Below, one piece after another: positions 45,777 to 54,696 of a DNA stretch of 64,000 nucleotides. The notes under the pieces were generated by a model. That model saw nothing but the letters and a program-made list of their open reading frames with translations. It searched no databases and was not told the DNA's origin. Made by a program: the position numbers and the translations under genes. The first letter of the stretch is position 1; each line of letters starts with the position of its first letter. This stretch comes from Butyrivibrio sp. INlla21. GTDB lineage: Bacteria > Bacillota > Clostridia > Lachnospirales > Lachnospiraceae. The stretch is taken from the NCBI RefSeq assembly GCF_900116875.1, contig NZ_FPCC01000013.1, forward strand, positions 1 through 64,000, read 5' to 3'.

Positions 45777-45859
45777 GGAATATTTGTTCGATTTTTGTTG
45801 ACAAACGAAAATATGTTCGGTATATTATTTTTAGAACAGTTGTTCGTAACATATGTTTG
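45777..45859. promoter_or_regulatory. Cluster of SOS (LexA) boxes
   Basis: One perfect GAAC-N4-GTTC box lies at 45833-45846 (AGAACAGTTGTTCG). Two boxes have one arm mismatch: 45777-45790 (GGAATATTTGTTCG) and 45806-45819 (CGAAAATATGTTCG). A weaker one is at 45846-45859. The second falls exactly between -35 and -10 of the yneA-like promoter. Confidence 0.8.
45798..45826 (+). promoter_or_regulatory. SOS-controlled promoter of the yneA-like gene
   Basis: Perfect TTGACA (45798-45803), a 17-bp spacer filled by an SOS box, and TATATT (45821-45826). LexA bound here would exclude RNA polymerase. Confidence 0.8.
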
Positions 45860-45878
45860 GATTTATGTGAGGTGCGTT

Positions 45879-46298
45879 ATGAGTGAAGCGATGGCAATAG
45901 CAGCAAGTTTATACAACAATCCAAGATTCAACAGTGAGAGCGAGATCCGTATCAGGAACAATAAGCTCAGAAGACAGAAGATTGTGAGAAGACAGTATAT
46001 GCTTATATCAGCAATTGTTTTTGTCGTTATGTTCGTTGCGGTTTTTAATATCTTTTCATTCAAGGCATCAGCTCAGTCGGATTCATATGTTCCGGAGTAT
46101 AAGTATTATAAGACGATAACGATTCATTCCGGTGATTCACTATGGAAGCTTGCTTCAAGCGAATATAATGAAGATCATTACAAGAATATCGAATCATATA
46201 TTTCAGAAATCTGTAAGATCAATTCAATTGATAGCGATACAATTTTATACGCCGGAGAATCACTCGTAATCCCTTATTATTCCTGCGATTATAAATAA
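45879..46298 (+). CDS. YneA-like SOS cell-division inhibitor (TM + LysM)
   Basis: The 139-residue protein has a basic cytosolic start, one transmembrane helix at about residues 41-62 (LISAIVFVVMFVAVFNIF), and an extracellular LysM domain (ITIHSGDSLWKLASSEYNE, then LYAGESLVIPYY). Architecture, size, and divergence from lexA under SOS boxes match YneA of Bacillus, which delays septation after DNA damage. ATG 45879 follows GTGAGGTG; the longer frame would start upstream of the predicted transcript. Function is inferred by architecture and context. Confidence 0.82.
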   Translation: MSEAMAIAASLYNNPRFNSESEIRIRNNKLRRQKIVRRQYMLISAIVFVVMFVAVFNIFSFKASAQSDSYVPEYKYYKTITIHSGDSLWKLASSEYNEDHYKNIESYISEICKINSIDSDTILYAGESLVIPYYSCDYK

Positions 46299-46406
46299 TT
46301 TCTTAATTCTCTTAATTATCGCTAAAACGTGTTTTTGTATATTCTATTTGCGCTATAATTATTTCATGAAGTGTATTTTCTTTTATGAGGAAAGGAGTGC
46401 ATTAAC

Positions 46407-48197
46407 GTGAAGAAGAATAGCGCAAAAGCAAAAACAGAAGGACTTAAGTTTTTCCAAAGAATCGGATTCCAAAATTTAGCGGTTAATATCGTTATGCTTG
46501 TTATGTTCATAATTGCTATATTCATTATGGACAGCAATATGAAAAACATTATTCATATTGCAAATAACGCAAGTATCGGAGAAATAGAGCTTTTAAGTAA
46601 TGAAGCACAACTCCGTGAGGGTATTATAACAATAGATGGTAATATATCCGCACTATTGGGTGCGGTATCAATGGGTACCAACGATCCGGCTAATTACGAA
46701 GTATATTTTCAGAATATTGATGCTGTAGAAGGTAAGATTGATGGCCAATTACAATTCATGGAGGAAAGTATATTCGTAAGTGAAGCAGCAAACGGTCCCG
46801 AGCAGATGGCTGAAGTTCGAAGGTCAACGGAAGAATATCGTGCCGTCGTTGATGAAATGATCGTTGCACTTAGAGCTGCTGATGCCGCTAAATCAATGGA
46901 TATATATATAAATAAATATCTAGCTGCTCAGGAAGCTACATATGCAGCATATGATGTTGCTGAAGAAACAATTTCACAATTGGCTGCTCAGCTTGAAATA
47001 TATCTAAATGTACTATATCAGCAGGCATTCAGCAAGACAATTGTTCTTGTTGTTATATTCGTTATTATCATTATTATCAGCGTTATCCTTAGCGAAACAA
47101 GAATCAGTAAGAAGATCACAAGCATTGTCGGTGAACTTCAGAAGATCATTAAAGGAATCAATGATAATGAAGGTGATCTTACCTCCAGAGTTAAGACCAA
47201 GACAAGTACAGAACTTGGCTTCATTGTTAGCGGTATCAATAACTTCATTGAAACTCTTCAAGGAGTTATCAAGGAAGTTAAGGACGGATCCAATGTCCTT
47301 ACATCTTCATCTGATTCCATGACTCTTAAGATTGAGAAAGCAAGTGATAATATCACCAATACATCGGCTGCTCTTGAAGAGTTGTCAGCAAGTATGGATA
47401 CCGTTTCAACTACAGCAGATCAGATTTCCGGCAAGCTTGATGAAGTTAAGACAGCTACCGATGAGATCAGACAGGAAGCTGCAAACGGCGCAGATACTGC
47501 TGAGAACATCAAACGTGAAGCAGACGAAATTAAGAGCGAAGCACTCAAAAAGAAAGAAAATACAGGTGTCAAAGTCGAAGAACTCAGCGCTGTTCTTGAG
47601 AAATCCGTTAAAGATAGTGAGAAGGTTGCACAGATCAACGAACTTACCAAGGTTATCCTTGATATCGCATCACAGACCAACCTCCTTGCTCTTAATGCTT
47701 CAATCGAGGCTGCAAGAGCAGGTGAAGCAGGTAAGGGATTCGCGGTTGTTGCTGAGGAGATCAGTGCACTTGCTGAAAACAGTAGACAGACAGCCGGCAA
47801 TATCCAGGTAATCAGTAATGAGGTTACAGAGGCTGTTAACTCACTTTCAACCAATGCTATGGATGTTATCGAGTTTATCAATAACGACGTACTCAACGAT
47901 TACGATACATTCGTTGAGACAAGTGATAAGTATGAGAATACAGCGGTTGTTATGGATGATATCCTTGAGAAGTTCAACATGAAGGCCGATAACCTCAACA
48001 ATATCATGGATAAGATGGCTGAATCTGTTGTATCCATCACTGATTCCGTTAAGGAAAGTACTCAGGCTATCAACCTTTCAGCTGCCAATTCTTCAGAGAT
48101 CGTCGGACAGATTCAGGGTATCAGTGAAGCAATGGGTGAAAACAACAAGGTTACCGAACAGCTTAGCGACAGTACCAAGAAATTCACGAACTTGTAA
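46407..48197 (+). CDS. Methyl-accepting chemotaxis protein
   Basis: The 596-residue protein has two transmembrane helices (about residues 26-44 and 212-232). Between them is a four-helix-bundle ligand domain of ~165 residues. A HAMP-like linker follows and then a signalling domain with the conserved tip [20 protein letters not shown]. It starts at GTG 46407 with AAAGGAG upstream. The ligand is unknown. It is a single-gene unit ended by the hairpin at 48270-48314. Its presence implies a motile or chemosensory cell. Confidence 0.92.
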   Translation: MKKNSAKAKTEGLKFFQRIGFQNLAVNIVMLVMFIIAIFIMDSNMKNIIHIANNASIGEIELLSNEAQLREGIITIDGNISALLGAVSMGTNDPANYEVYFQNIDAVEGKIDGQLQFMEESIFVSEAANGPEQMAEVRRSTEEYRAVVDEMIVALRAADAAKSMDIYINKYLAAQEATYAAYDVAEETISQLAAQLEIYLNVLYQQAFSKTIVLVVIFVIIIIISVILSETRISKKITSIVGELQKIIKGINDNEGDLTSRVKTKTSTELGFIVSGINNFIETLQGVIKEVKDGSNVLTSSSDSMTLKIEKASDNITNTSAALEELSASMDTVSTTADQISGKLDEVKTATDEIRQEAANGADTAENIKREADEIKSEALKKKENTGVKVEELSAVLEKSVKDSEKVAQINELTKVILDIASQTNLLALNASIEAARAGEAGKGFAVVAEEISALAENSRQTAGNIQVISNEVTEAVNSLSTNAMDVIEFINNDVLNDYDTFVETSDKYENTAVVMDDILEKFNMKADNLNNIMDKMAESVVSITDSVKESTQAINLSAANSSEIVGQIQGISEAMGENNKVTEQLSDSTKKFTNL

Positions 48198-48269
48198 TTT
48201 TTTCAAGTCTGTGGACGTAATTTTGTTATAGAATTTTAGTTATATAATTTTGTTGCTTTTCAATATTGA

Positions 48270-48314
48270 ATACAACGGTCGATAGATGATACTATTGTAC
48301 CGTTGTATTTTTTA
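48270..48314 (+). terminator. Intrinsic terminator after the chemotaxis receptor gene
   Basis: ATACAACGGT (48270-48279) and ACCGTTGTAT (48299-48308) form a perfect 10-bp stem with a 19-nt loop, followed by six Ts. Confidence 0.8.
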
Positions 48315-48333
48315 TATTAGGGTGGATTTTATA

Positions 48334-49452
48334 TTGGGAAATTACAGAAAAGCACATTACAGAAAACGAAACGGAGAAAGATTATCCGCTTCTGAATATA
48401 AAGCGCGTCGCAAAAAAGAGATCATCTTACATTTTGTATTACTTATCGCAATTCTCTTGTTTTGTATAATCGGATTGGTTTTACTTATAAAAAAAGTCAC
48501 ACACAAAAAAGAAGAAGTTGTTCCTCCCGATAATTCTACGGAAGAACTGACTGTTGTTGATACTATCGTAAAAGAAGATGAGAAAAAAGAAGAAGAGAAT
48601 CCTTTACTTAAGAAATCTGAAGATGCATCATCTTTTTTTGAAGGCTATGAAGTCTCAATAAATGATGATACCGCTTATATTTCAAGTGAAAACACGATCA
48701 GCACATACGCTCTTTTGCTTGATCTTGATAACGGTAAGGTTATTGCTTCCAAGGACGGAAATGTGAAGATCAATCCAGCTTCAATGACCAAGATTCTTAC
48801 ACTTCTTGTTGCCGTTGAGCATATCGATAATCTTGATGACACTTTTGTGATGACTCAGGAAATCGGAAATTATGTATATAGCAACGATTGCAGCTGTGTT
48901 GGCCTTAAAGTTGGAGATACGCTTACTATCAGGGATTTATTATACGGAACGATACTTCCTTCGGGCGCCGACGCGTCCATGTGTCTTGCCGAGTACGTCG
49001 CAGGTTCACAGGAAGAATTCGTTAAGCTTATGAATGAGAAGCTTGATGAGCTCGGCCTTTCAGATACCGCGCATTTTACCAATTGTATCGGTATCTATGA
49101 CGAAGATCATTATTGTACTCTTATGGACATGGCAATGATCTTAAAGGCAGCGGAAGAGAACGAACTATGTCATGAGATTCTTAATACCAGGACCTATGTT
49201 ACTTCTCCGACTTCAGAACATCCGGAAGGAATTACCATATCAAATTGGTTTTTAAGAAGAATAGAAGATAAGGACACCCACGGACAAGTAGCAGGTGCCA
49301 AGACAGGCTTTGTTAATCAGTCCGGCTGTTGTGGTGCAAGCTATCAGGTTTCTAATAGCGGCAATCACTATATTTGTGTCACAGCCGACAGTTATAGCCC
49401 TTGGAGATGTATTTACGATCATGTGGATATATATTCCAATTATACAAGTTAA
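48334..49452 (+). CDS. D-alanyl-D-alanine carboxypeptidase, membrane-anchored
   Basis: The ~372-residue protein begins with a very basic segment (YRKAHYRKRNGERLSASEYK), one transmembrane helix near residues 43-65, and an acidic linker. The extracellular S11 peptidase domain has SMTK (SxxK), SGAD in the SxN position, and AKTGF (KTG). It trims the last D-Ala from peptidoglycan stem peptides. The middle motif SGAD rather than SGN is unusual. Start is set at TTG 48334 because AGGGTGG lies 8 nt upstream; an in-frame ATG at 48286 falls inside the terminator loop. Confidence 0.82.
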   Translation: MGNYRKAHYRKRNGERLSASEYKARRKKEIILHFVLLIAILLFCIIGLVLLIKKVTHKKEEVVPPDNSTEELTVVDTIVKEDEKKEEENPLLKKSEDASSFFEGYEVSINDDTAYISSENTISTYALLLDLDNGKVIASKDGNVKINPASMTKILTLLVAVEHIDNLDDTFVMTQEIGNYVYSNDCSCVGLKVGDTLTIRDLLYGTILPSGADASMCLAEYVAGSQEEFVKLMNEKLDELGLSDTAHFTNCIGIYDEDHYCTLMDMAMILKAAEENELCHEILNTRTYVTSPTSEHPEGITISNWFLRRIEDKDTHGQVAGAKTGFVNQSGCCGASYQVSNSGNHYICVTADSYSPWRCIYDHVDIYSNYTS

Positions 49453-49476
49453 AGACCTAGTCCGGTGATTACTTAA

Positions 49477-50493
49477 TTACCTTAGTCCCTGCAAAAGAGA
49501 TCTCGAATCCTTCATTGCCGTATCAGACGCTTTCGCATAGATATTGGTAGTCTGAATACTCTTATGATTCATCTTTTTCTTAAGTAATAATATGTTATTG
49601 TCGCTAGCTGCATAAAAGCTCATTGCAAAGCTTGAACGCAGCTTATGCGGCGATATTATCCTTGTTTTTTCCGGTAAACATACTGATACATACTTCTTTA
49701 CAAGCATCTCAACAGCCCTTACTCCAAGCCTGTTACCCGTTGTTGTCGTAAACGCGGGAAACTTAAGAGAAGAGTTGGATAGACCGTATTTAGCTTTTTG
49801 AGAAGAGAAGTAGATATCAAGATAATCTCTGCATTCATCTGAATAATAAATAACCTGAGTATCACCACCTTTACGCGTCACAACAACGCTGCAATCCTCA
49901 AGATTATAATCAATAATATCCGTATCAAGCATCTCTGATACACGAAGTCCCGTATCAAGCAATAATATGAACATCGCGGAATCCCTGTCAGCATAGATAT
50001 AATGGACTTTTGCAACAGAATCATGCAAATGAGTCCCGTGGCGAACAGTATCAAGCAAAATCCTTTGCTCATCGTTTGTTAAATAAATAACATCTTTTTC
50101 GGGGATTTTAATTGTCTTGGTAGCGGCTATAGGATTTCTTGATAATTTGCCTGTAGCAACAAAGAATCCGTACATACTTGAAAGCGAAGCACGTTTTCTT
50201 TTAACAGTGGTTTCTTTGTGATTACCGGCAAGTGTTGTAAGGAATCTGTTGATATCAAGGACCTCAATTTCGCCAAGATCCTTAAGAGTGATTTCTTTGA
50301 TGGATTTATCGCAGTATTTTGGAAGAAAATTCGTGATAAATTCCAGATAGGTTTTTATGTCACGACAATATTCGAGCTTAGTCGCATAGTTTTCAACACG
50401 GCCAAAGTTATAGATAAAGTCGGATACAAAATCAGGCAACTGAGCAAGTAGCTCGTTTATCTTGTCGGAATAATTCATCTTAGAAGCAGGCAT
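49477..50493 (-). CDS. Tyrosine recombinase, XerS/XerC-D-like
   Basis: The 338-residue protein has an N-terminal core-binding domain (residues ~15-125) and a catalytic domain with the full set R184 (TGLRVSE), K208 (TRKGG), H283 and R286 (PHKLRSS), H310 (MNHKS) and Y319 (NIYAK). It is longer than typical XerC/XerD (~300), closer to streptococcal XerS (~356). ATG 50493 follows a GGGGG stretch. A 28-bp 11-6-11 inverted repeat lies 90 bp upstream of the start, the place of difSL beside xerS in streptococci. The likely role is resolution of chromosome dimers; an integrase role is the alternative, but no mobile-element genes flank it. Confidence 0.85.
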   Translation of the reverse strand: MPASKMNYSDKINELLAQLPDFVSDFIYNFGRVENYATKLEYCRDIKTYLEFITNFLPKYCDKSIKEITLKDLGEIEVLDINRFLTTLAGNHKETTVKRKRASLSSMYGFFVATGKLSRNPIAATKTIKIPEKDVIYLTNDEQRILLDTVRHGTHLHDSVAKVHYIYADRDSAMFILLLDTGLRVSEMLDTDIIDYNLEDCSVVVTRKGGDTQVIYYSDECRDYLDIYFSSQKAKYGLSNSSLKFPAFTTTTGNRLGVRAVEMLVKKYVSVCLPEKTRIISPHKLRSSFAMSFYAASDNNILLLKKKMNHKSIQTTNIYAKASDTAMKDSRSLLQGLR

Positions 50494-50564
50494 ATGATTT
50501 AACCCCCAAACTAAAGTATTTATAGTAAAAAACCAATGAAAAAGCATATACTTACTACAATTGC

Positions 50565-50592
50565 ATTATATCATATGTTCTCTTTTCGTAAA
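50565..50592 (-). promoter_or_regulatory. Putative promoter of the recombinase gene overlapping the dif-like site
   Basis: On the minus strand TATAAT (50570-50565) lies 16 bp from TTTACG (50592-50587). The -35 falls within the left arm of the 28-bp inverted repeat, so recombinase binding could repress its own gene. Confidence 0.45.
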
Positions 50593-50610
50593 ACTAGAAT
50601 TTTGCGAAAA
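50583..50610. other. dif/difSL-like recombination site
   Basis: Arm TTTTCGTAAAA (50583-50593), 6-bp spacer CTAGAA (50594-50599), arm TTTTGCGAAAA (50600-50610). The arms are inverted repeats with a single mismatch, exactly the 11-6-11 layout bound by a Xer recombinase pair. By memory the spacer and arm pattern resembles streptococcal/lactococcal difSL (AAAACTA-AATTTT core). It lies next to a complete tyrosine recombinase gene and at the point where gene orientation flips. Confidence 0.7.
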
Positions 50611-50623
50611 AGTATATCTACTC

Positions 50624-50703
50624 AAAAAAGGCATTCTCTCATAAGAGTAATATACAGTAATTCTCTCATATGATCTTTATTACATATAAGCAAAATGCCT
50701 TTT
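50624..50703 (-). terminator. Long-loop terminator after the cytidylate-kinase-like gene, with internal direct repeats
   Basis: AAAAGGCATT (50626-50635) and AATGCCTTTT (50694-50703) form a 10-bp stem with a 58-nt loop; on the minus strand a T-run follows. The loop side contains an 11-bp direct repeat ATTCTCTCATA at 50633-50643 and 50660-50670. Confidence 0.55.
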
Positions 50704-50718
50704 GAATCTATATTATTA

Positions 50719-51363
50719 TCAAGCTTTTTTATCACTCATAACCTGCTCAAAATCTTCAACATATTGGATGATGAATTTAACAGTACCTTCGATACCGAGC
50801 TTACTTGAGTTGATGCAGAGGTCATAGCTGTCGGCTCTTCCCCATTTCTTGGAAGAATAGTAATTGTAATAGCTCTGACGCTGCTTATCTTTCTTATTCA
50901 TCATATCTCTGGCTTTATCGTCGGATTTGATATCGTCAAAACGCTCTCTGATACGTCTTATCTTAGCATCCTCATCACCGTAGATAAAGAGATTTATCAC
51001 ATTATCAAACTCACTTAACGCGTAATCCGCACATCTTCCTACTATTACGCAAGGTCCTTCGGAAGCAATCTTTTTGATAGTATCAAATTGTGCAAGAAAA
51101 ACCTTGTGGCTGATCGGCATATCAACAAAGCTTGAAGAATTATAGCCGAATGAATAAGTGTCCATTACAAGATTATATAAAAAAGAATTTGTGGGACGTT
51201 CGTCGTGATTCTGGATCATCTCCTCACAAAAGCCGCTCTCTTTTGCTGCTCTTGAAAGAAGCTCCTTGTCATAACACTTAATCCCAAAATGGTCAGCAAC
51301 CATCTCTCCTATTTCTCTTCCGCCCGAACCAAACTGTCTTCCGATAGTGATCACTGTATTCAT
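50719..51363 (-). CDS. Cytidylate kinase-like family protein
   Basis: The 214-residue protein opens with ITIGRQFGSGGREIGEMVAD, a P-loop variant (GSGGREIG) typical of the cytidylate kinase-like family. It continues with CYDKELLSRAAKESG, VIVGRCADYAL and IRRIRERFDD. It is distinct from the canonical Cmk and its substrate is not established. ATG 51363 follows AAAGGGGTGAG. It is downstream of rluD in the same direction, 57 nt away, and ends before a terminator. Confidence 0.85.
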   Translation of the reverse strand: MNTVITIGRQFGSGGREIGEMVADHFGIKCYDKELLSRAAKESGFCEEMIQNHDERPTNSFLYNLVMDTYSFGYNSSSFVDMPISHKVFLAQFDTIKKIASEGPCVIVGRCADYALSEFDNVINLFIYGDEDAKIRRIRERFDDIKSDDKARDMMNKKDKQRQSYYNYYSSKKWGRADSYDLCINSSKLGIEGTVKFIIQYVEDFEQVMSDKKA

Positions 51364-51420
51364 ATTGCTCACCCCTTTTTTCCGCATAATATAAGCACTT
51401 CTCTGTATTTTTATTTTACA

Positions 51421-52356
51421 TTATTTAAGAACATCAAGCAAATGGCTAAAATACTCAGGTAGAGGTGCATCGGTCTCGATATACTCTCCTGTTGTGGGAT
51501 GTTTAAAGCCCAGTATCTTGGCATGCAAGCACTGTCCCTGCGTATTGAACTTGCTTTTCCTGGAAGGCGCATAAATATCGTCTCCCAAAAGAGGATGCCC
51601 GATATGAGCCATATGGACCCTAATTTGATGTGTTCGACCTGTTTTGAGCTTACACTCGATATAGGTATAATTATCGCCATCAAAGCGCTTTAAAACACGA
51701 TAATGAGTAGATGCAAACTTACCACCCGATGTGACTACAGCCATCTTTTTTCTGTCAGAAGGACTTCTCCCTATAAGAGTCTCAATATCGCCCTCATCTT
51801 CTTTTATGATCCCATAGCAAATTGCGTGATATACACGATTTACGGTGTGATCCTTAAGCTGATCCGCAATTTTCTGATGTGCATTGTCATTTTTACAGAT
51901 TATAACGGAGCCCGTGGTATCTTTATCTATTCTGTGAACAATTCCGGGTCTCATAACGCCGTTTATACCCGATAATTTATCCTTACAGTGATACATAACG
52001 GCATTTACAAGCGTATCCTTATAATGACCCGCAGCAGGATGAACAACCATCCCCTTAGGCTTATTTACAACCAGTACGTCATCGTCTTCATACAAAATAT
52101 CAAGCGGAATATCCTGCGGTAATATGTCCGGAACCTCTATCGGAGGTATTTCCATAACAATATGGTCACCCTCACTTACAACGAAACTCGCTTTTACCGT
52201 CTTGTCATTGCAAACAACCTTTTTATCATCTATCAGTTTCTTTATGTATGAACGCGAAAAGGAGTCAATAAGCTCACTTATAAGCTTATCGACTCTCATA
52301 CCTTCATACTCATCGGTTACAACATACTCAAAACTATTATTTTCTTCCATGTTCAT
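51421..52356 (-). CDS. rluD: 23S rRNA pseudouridine synthase RluD-like
   Basis: The 311-residue protein has an S4 domain (GMRVDKLISELIDSFSRSYIKKLI) and RluA catalytic core with the active Asp in VHRIDKDTTGSVIICK, then TGRTHQIRVHMAHIGHPLLGD. lspA-rluD adjacency is the classic Firmicute pair (lspA-rluD/ylyB). Its ATG overlaps the lspA stop by 1 nt (TAATG), showing coupling. Confidence 0.92.
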   Translation of the reverse strand: MNMEENNSFEYVVTDEYEGMRVDKLISELIDSFSRSYIKKLIDDKKVVCNDKTVKASFVVSEGDHIVMEIPPIEVPDILPQDIPLDILYEDDDVLVVNKPKGMVVHPAAGHYKDTLVNAVMYHCKDKLSGINGVMRPGIVHRIDKDTTGSVIICKNDNAHQKIADQLKDHTVNRVYHAICYGIIKEDEGDIETLIGRSPSDRKKMAVVTSGGKFASTHYRVLKRFDGDNYTYIECKLKTGRTHQIRVHMAHIGHPLLGDDIYAPSRKSKFNTQGQCLHAKILGFKHPTTGEYIETDAPLPEYFSHLLDVLK

Positions 52357-52898
52357 TATTTGAATTCCTTAAACTTCTTTTGCTGTCTGAAGCTCAAAAA
52401 GCTAAAGTCATTTTCCTTATAATAAAAAAGAAGCAGAATTGCAAAAAGAAATGTAGCAACCGTCACATATATATCGGCTACATTGAAAATCGGGAAATTG
52501 ATAAGAACAAAATAGAAAAAGTCCACAACATAGTCGTATCTTATTCTGTCTATCATATTTCCGGCCGCTCCGCTGGCAATAAGCACCAGCAAAATGTGCA
52601 TGATATTATACTTCTTATCATCAGGCATTCTGAAAAGAACGTATGAAATGATTATAAGTATCATAAGTGCGATCAGAATAAAGAAAACCTTCTGATTTTG
52701 CAATACACCGAAAGCCGCTCCGCTGTTCTTTAAAAAATTAAGCTCAAAAACACCGTCAATAATCTTAAACGACGGCTTATCCTGAAGATGTTTAACAGCA
52801 AGGTGCTTGGTAAACTGGTCCAAAAATACAAAGAACGCGATCATAAGATAATCAGCCAAAAGAAATATCTTTTTCTTTTTAGACATTTTAGTATTCAT
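52356..52898 (-). CDS. lspA: Lipoprotein signal peptidase
   Basis: The 180-residue protein has four membrane helices. Catalytic aspartates lie in MIDRIRYDYVVDFF and FNVADIYVT, and FLKNSGAAFG is the family motif. It cleaves signal peptides of diacylated prolipoproteins, such as the sugar-binding protein and the carboxypeptidase lipoprotein in this window. It has a longer basic N-terminus and C-terminus than E. coli LspA. AGAGGT precedes the ATG. Confidence 0.94.
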   Translation of the reverse strand: MNTKMSKKKKIFLLADYLMIAFFVFLDQFTKHLAVKHLQDKPSFKIIDGVFELNFLKNSGAAFGVLQNQKVFFILIALMILIIISYVLFRMPDDKKYNIMHILLVLIASGAAGNMIDRIRYDYVVDFFYFVLINFPIFNVADIYVTVATFLFAILLLFYYKENDFSFLSFRQQKKFKEFK

Positions 52899-52910
52899 AC
52901 ATCAACCTCT

Positions 52911-54014
52911 TTAATCATTATTTTCAACATAAAGGATCTCGTTAAGAGCTGCCTTCATCTCATCATCCGTCACAGTGGTATCTGTAACTGCTTTACCCAC
53001 CTTTTTAAGAAGGATGAACCTGATCTTATCAGAATCAGCCTTCTTATCGGATTTAGTGAGCTTTATAACCTCATCTACGTCAATATCCTCAACAGAGATT
53101 GGAAGACCGAACGGAACAAACATATCCCTGATCTCGTAATACTCCTCCATCGAGATCATGTCCTTCTTCCAGGAAATATAAGCTGCAGCTACAGAACCCA
53201 GAGCAACACATTCACCGTGCATAAGCTCAAAGTTCTTGGCTTTCTCGATGGCATGTCCCAGAGTATGTCCGAAGTTAAGGAGTGCTCTGTCACCCTTTTC
53301 CGTTGGATCCTTCTCCACTACTCTTCTCTTTATATCACAGCTTCTGGGAACCATATCTGAAAGAACATCAATATCTCTTTCGCAGATCTCATAGAGATTA
53401 TCGATAAGCCATGTGTAAAACTCAGCATCCTTAATAAGTCCGTGCTTCATAACCTCAGCAAAGCCTGATATATACTGACGCTCATCAAGACTTTTCAAAG
53501 TAGAAAGATTCATATAAACAAGCTTCGGCATATGGAAAGCGCCGATCATATTCTTATAGCCTTTAAAGTCTACACCTGTCTTACCGCCAATACTGCTGTC
53601 GGTCTGAGCAAGTAATGTAGTGGGAATCTGGATAAAAGAGATTCCTCTAAGGTAAGTCGCAGCCGCATAGCCTGCCATATCACCTACAACACCGCCTCCC
53701 AAAGCAATGATAAGGTCATGCCTGTCAAAATGCTCAAGGATAAGCTGTTCATATATTTTCTCGATCTCTGAGAGATTTTTGTTGTTCTCTCCGGCAGGGA
53801 TCACACATTTTATAACTTTACCGGAGATTCCGGAAATGATATTCTCAACCTCTTTTGAGTAAAGCTTATCGACATTTGAATCTGTAACAATGGCAAATTT
53901 TCTGTTTTCAAAGCCAAGATTCTTTATCGCTTCCGAAAGGCCGTCAAAGCTACGATCAAAAATGATATCATAGCACGGCTTTTCCTGATAATTAACTGTA
54001 AGAGACTTCTCCAT
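52911..54014 (-). CDS. aroB: 3-dehydroquinate synthase
   Basis: The 367-residue protein shows PAGENNKNLSEIEKIYEQL, LGGGVVGDMAGYAAATYLRG, QIPTTLLAQTDSSIGGKTG, and the zinc residues around GFAEVMKHGLI and NFGHTLGHAIE. It carries out the second step of the shikimate pathway with NAD and zinc. It is 12 nt upstream of lspA in one transcript. Other aro genes are not nearby. Confidence 0.96.
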   Translation of the reverse strand: MEKSLTVNYQEKPCYDIIFDRSFDGLSEAIKNLGFENRKFAIVTDSNVDKLYSKEVENIISGISGKVIKCVIPAGENNKNLSEIEKIYEQLILEHFDRHDLIIALGGGVVGDMAGYAAATYLRGISFIQIPTTLLAQTDSSIGGKTGVDFKGYKNMIGAFHMPKLVYMNLSTLKSLDERQYISGFAEVMKHGLIKDAEFYTWLIDNLYEICERDIDVLSDMVPRSCDIKRRVVEKDPTEKGDRALLNFGHTLGHAIEKAKNFELMHGECVALGSVAAAYISWKKDMISMEEYYEIRDMFVPFGLPISVEDIDVDEVIKLTKSDKKADSDKIRFILLKKVGKAVTDTTVTDDEMKAALNEILYVENND

Positions 54015-54043
54015 GATGTCTTACTCCTTCGTGTAAAAAATAC

Positions 54044-54080
54044 AAAAAAGAGCTGTTGACTGAAATCATCCGTCAACAGC
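54044..54080 (-). terminator. Intrinsic terminator after sepF
   Basis: GCTGTTGAC (54052-54060) and GTCAACAGC (54072-54080) form a perfect 9-bp stem; on the minus strand CTTTTTTG follows. It separates sepF from aroB-lspA-rluD. Confidence 0.85.
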
Positions 54081-54091
54081 CTTGTCTTGAC

Positions 54092-54616
54092 TTAATCAAT
54101 CTGCTGTGGTCCTTCTGAAATGCCGCCACCGAATCCGCTAAGCAAATTCTGGAAATCACCTGAAATATCAACGGATGCCGGTGTGATGATAAAAATGTAT
54201 CTTGAAATCTTCTGCAGATTTCCGGAAATGGCAAATGTGGAACCGGAAGTGAAATCGATGATTCTCTGCGCAATATCGACATCAAGACCTTCAAGATTAA
54301 GTACAACCGTACGATTTGCCAAAAGAGTCTCTGTAATCTCTCTTGCATCCTCTACGCTTGTAGGCTTGATAACGCAAACTTCCATTCCTGCGCCGCTTAA
54401 ATTCTTTCTCTTGGAAGGTACAACCTTAGGAGCGACCTTTTTTACCTTCTCTTCCGAGATCTCTATGCTCGGATCGTCCTTCCCTATCGGAGCTGAATTA
54501 CTTAAAGATTCAATTTTCGAACCGCCATCATAGTAGCCGTCGTCCGAATCGTAATATCCGCTTTCATCATCCCCAGTAAGCTGAATTGCTTTTAAAAACT
54601 TGTCCATTACGTTCAT
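54092..54616 (-). CDS. sepF: Cell division protein SepF
   Basis: The 174-residue protein has an amphipathic N-terminus (MDKFLKAIQL), an acidic Asp/Tyr-rich linker, and the SepF core (VCVIKPTSVEDAREITETLL, VVLNLEGLDVDIAQRIIDF, SGNLQKISRYIFIITP). It anchors FtsZ to the membrane and organises the septum. TAGGAG is 10 nt before the ATG. It has its own promoter in the 80-bp gap upstream. Confidence 0.93.
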   Translation of the reverse strand: MNVMDKFLKAIQLTGDDESGYYDSDDGYYDGGSKIESLSNSAPIGKDDPSIEISEEKVKKVAPKVVPSKRKNLSGAGMEVCVIKPTSVEDAREITETLLANRTVVLNLEGLDVDIAQRIIDFTSGSTFAISGNLQKISRYIFIITPASVDISGDFQNLLSGFGGGISEGPQQID

Positions 54617-54662
54617 AATATCAAACTCCTAACTCTTATTATTCCCAACAAAATCCCATCTA

Positions 54663-54692
54663 ATATTAACGTAGTTTTACATAAAATGTCAA
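54663..54692 (-). promoter_or_regulatory. sepF promoter
   Basis: On the minus strand a perfect TTGACA (54692-54687), an 18-bp spacer and TAATAT (54668-54663), right after the stop of the HlyD-like gene. Confidence 0.7.
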
Positions 54693-54696
54693 ATTC

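Noticed and set aside
49477..50493. Integrase of a prophage or integrative element
   Set aside because: No excisionase, phage, relaxase or attachment repeat is seen on either side, neighbours are housekeeping genes, and an 11-6-11 site lies next to it.
52788..53360. 190-codon plus-strand frame across lspA and aroB
   Set aside because: It is antisense to two clear genes and has no recognisable protein features.
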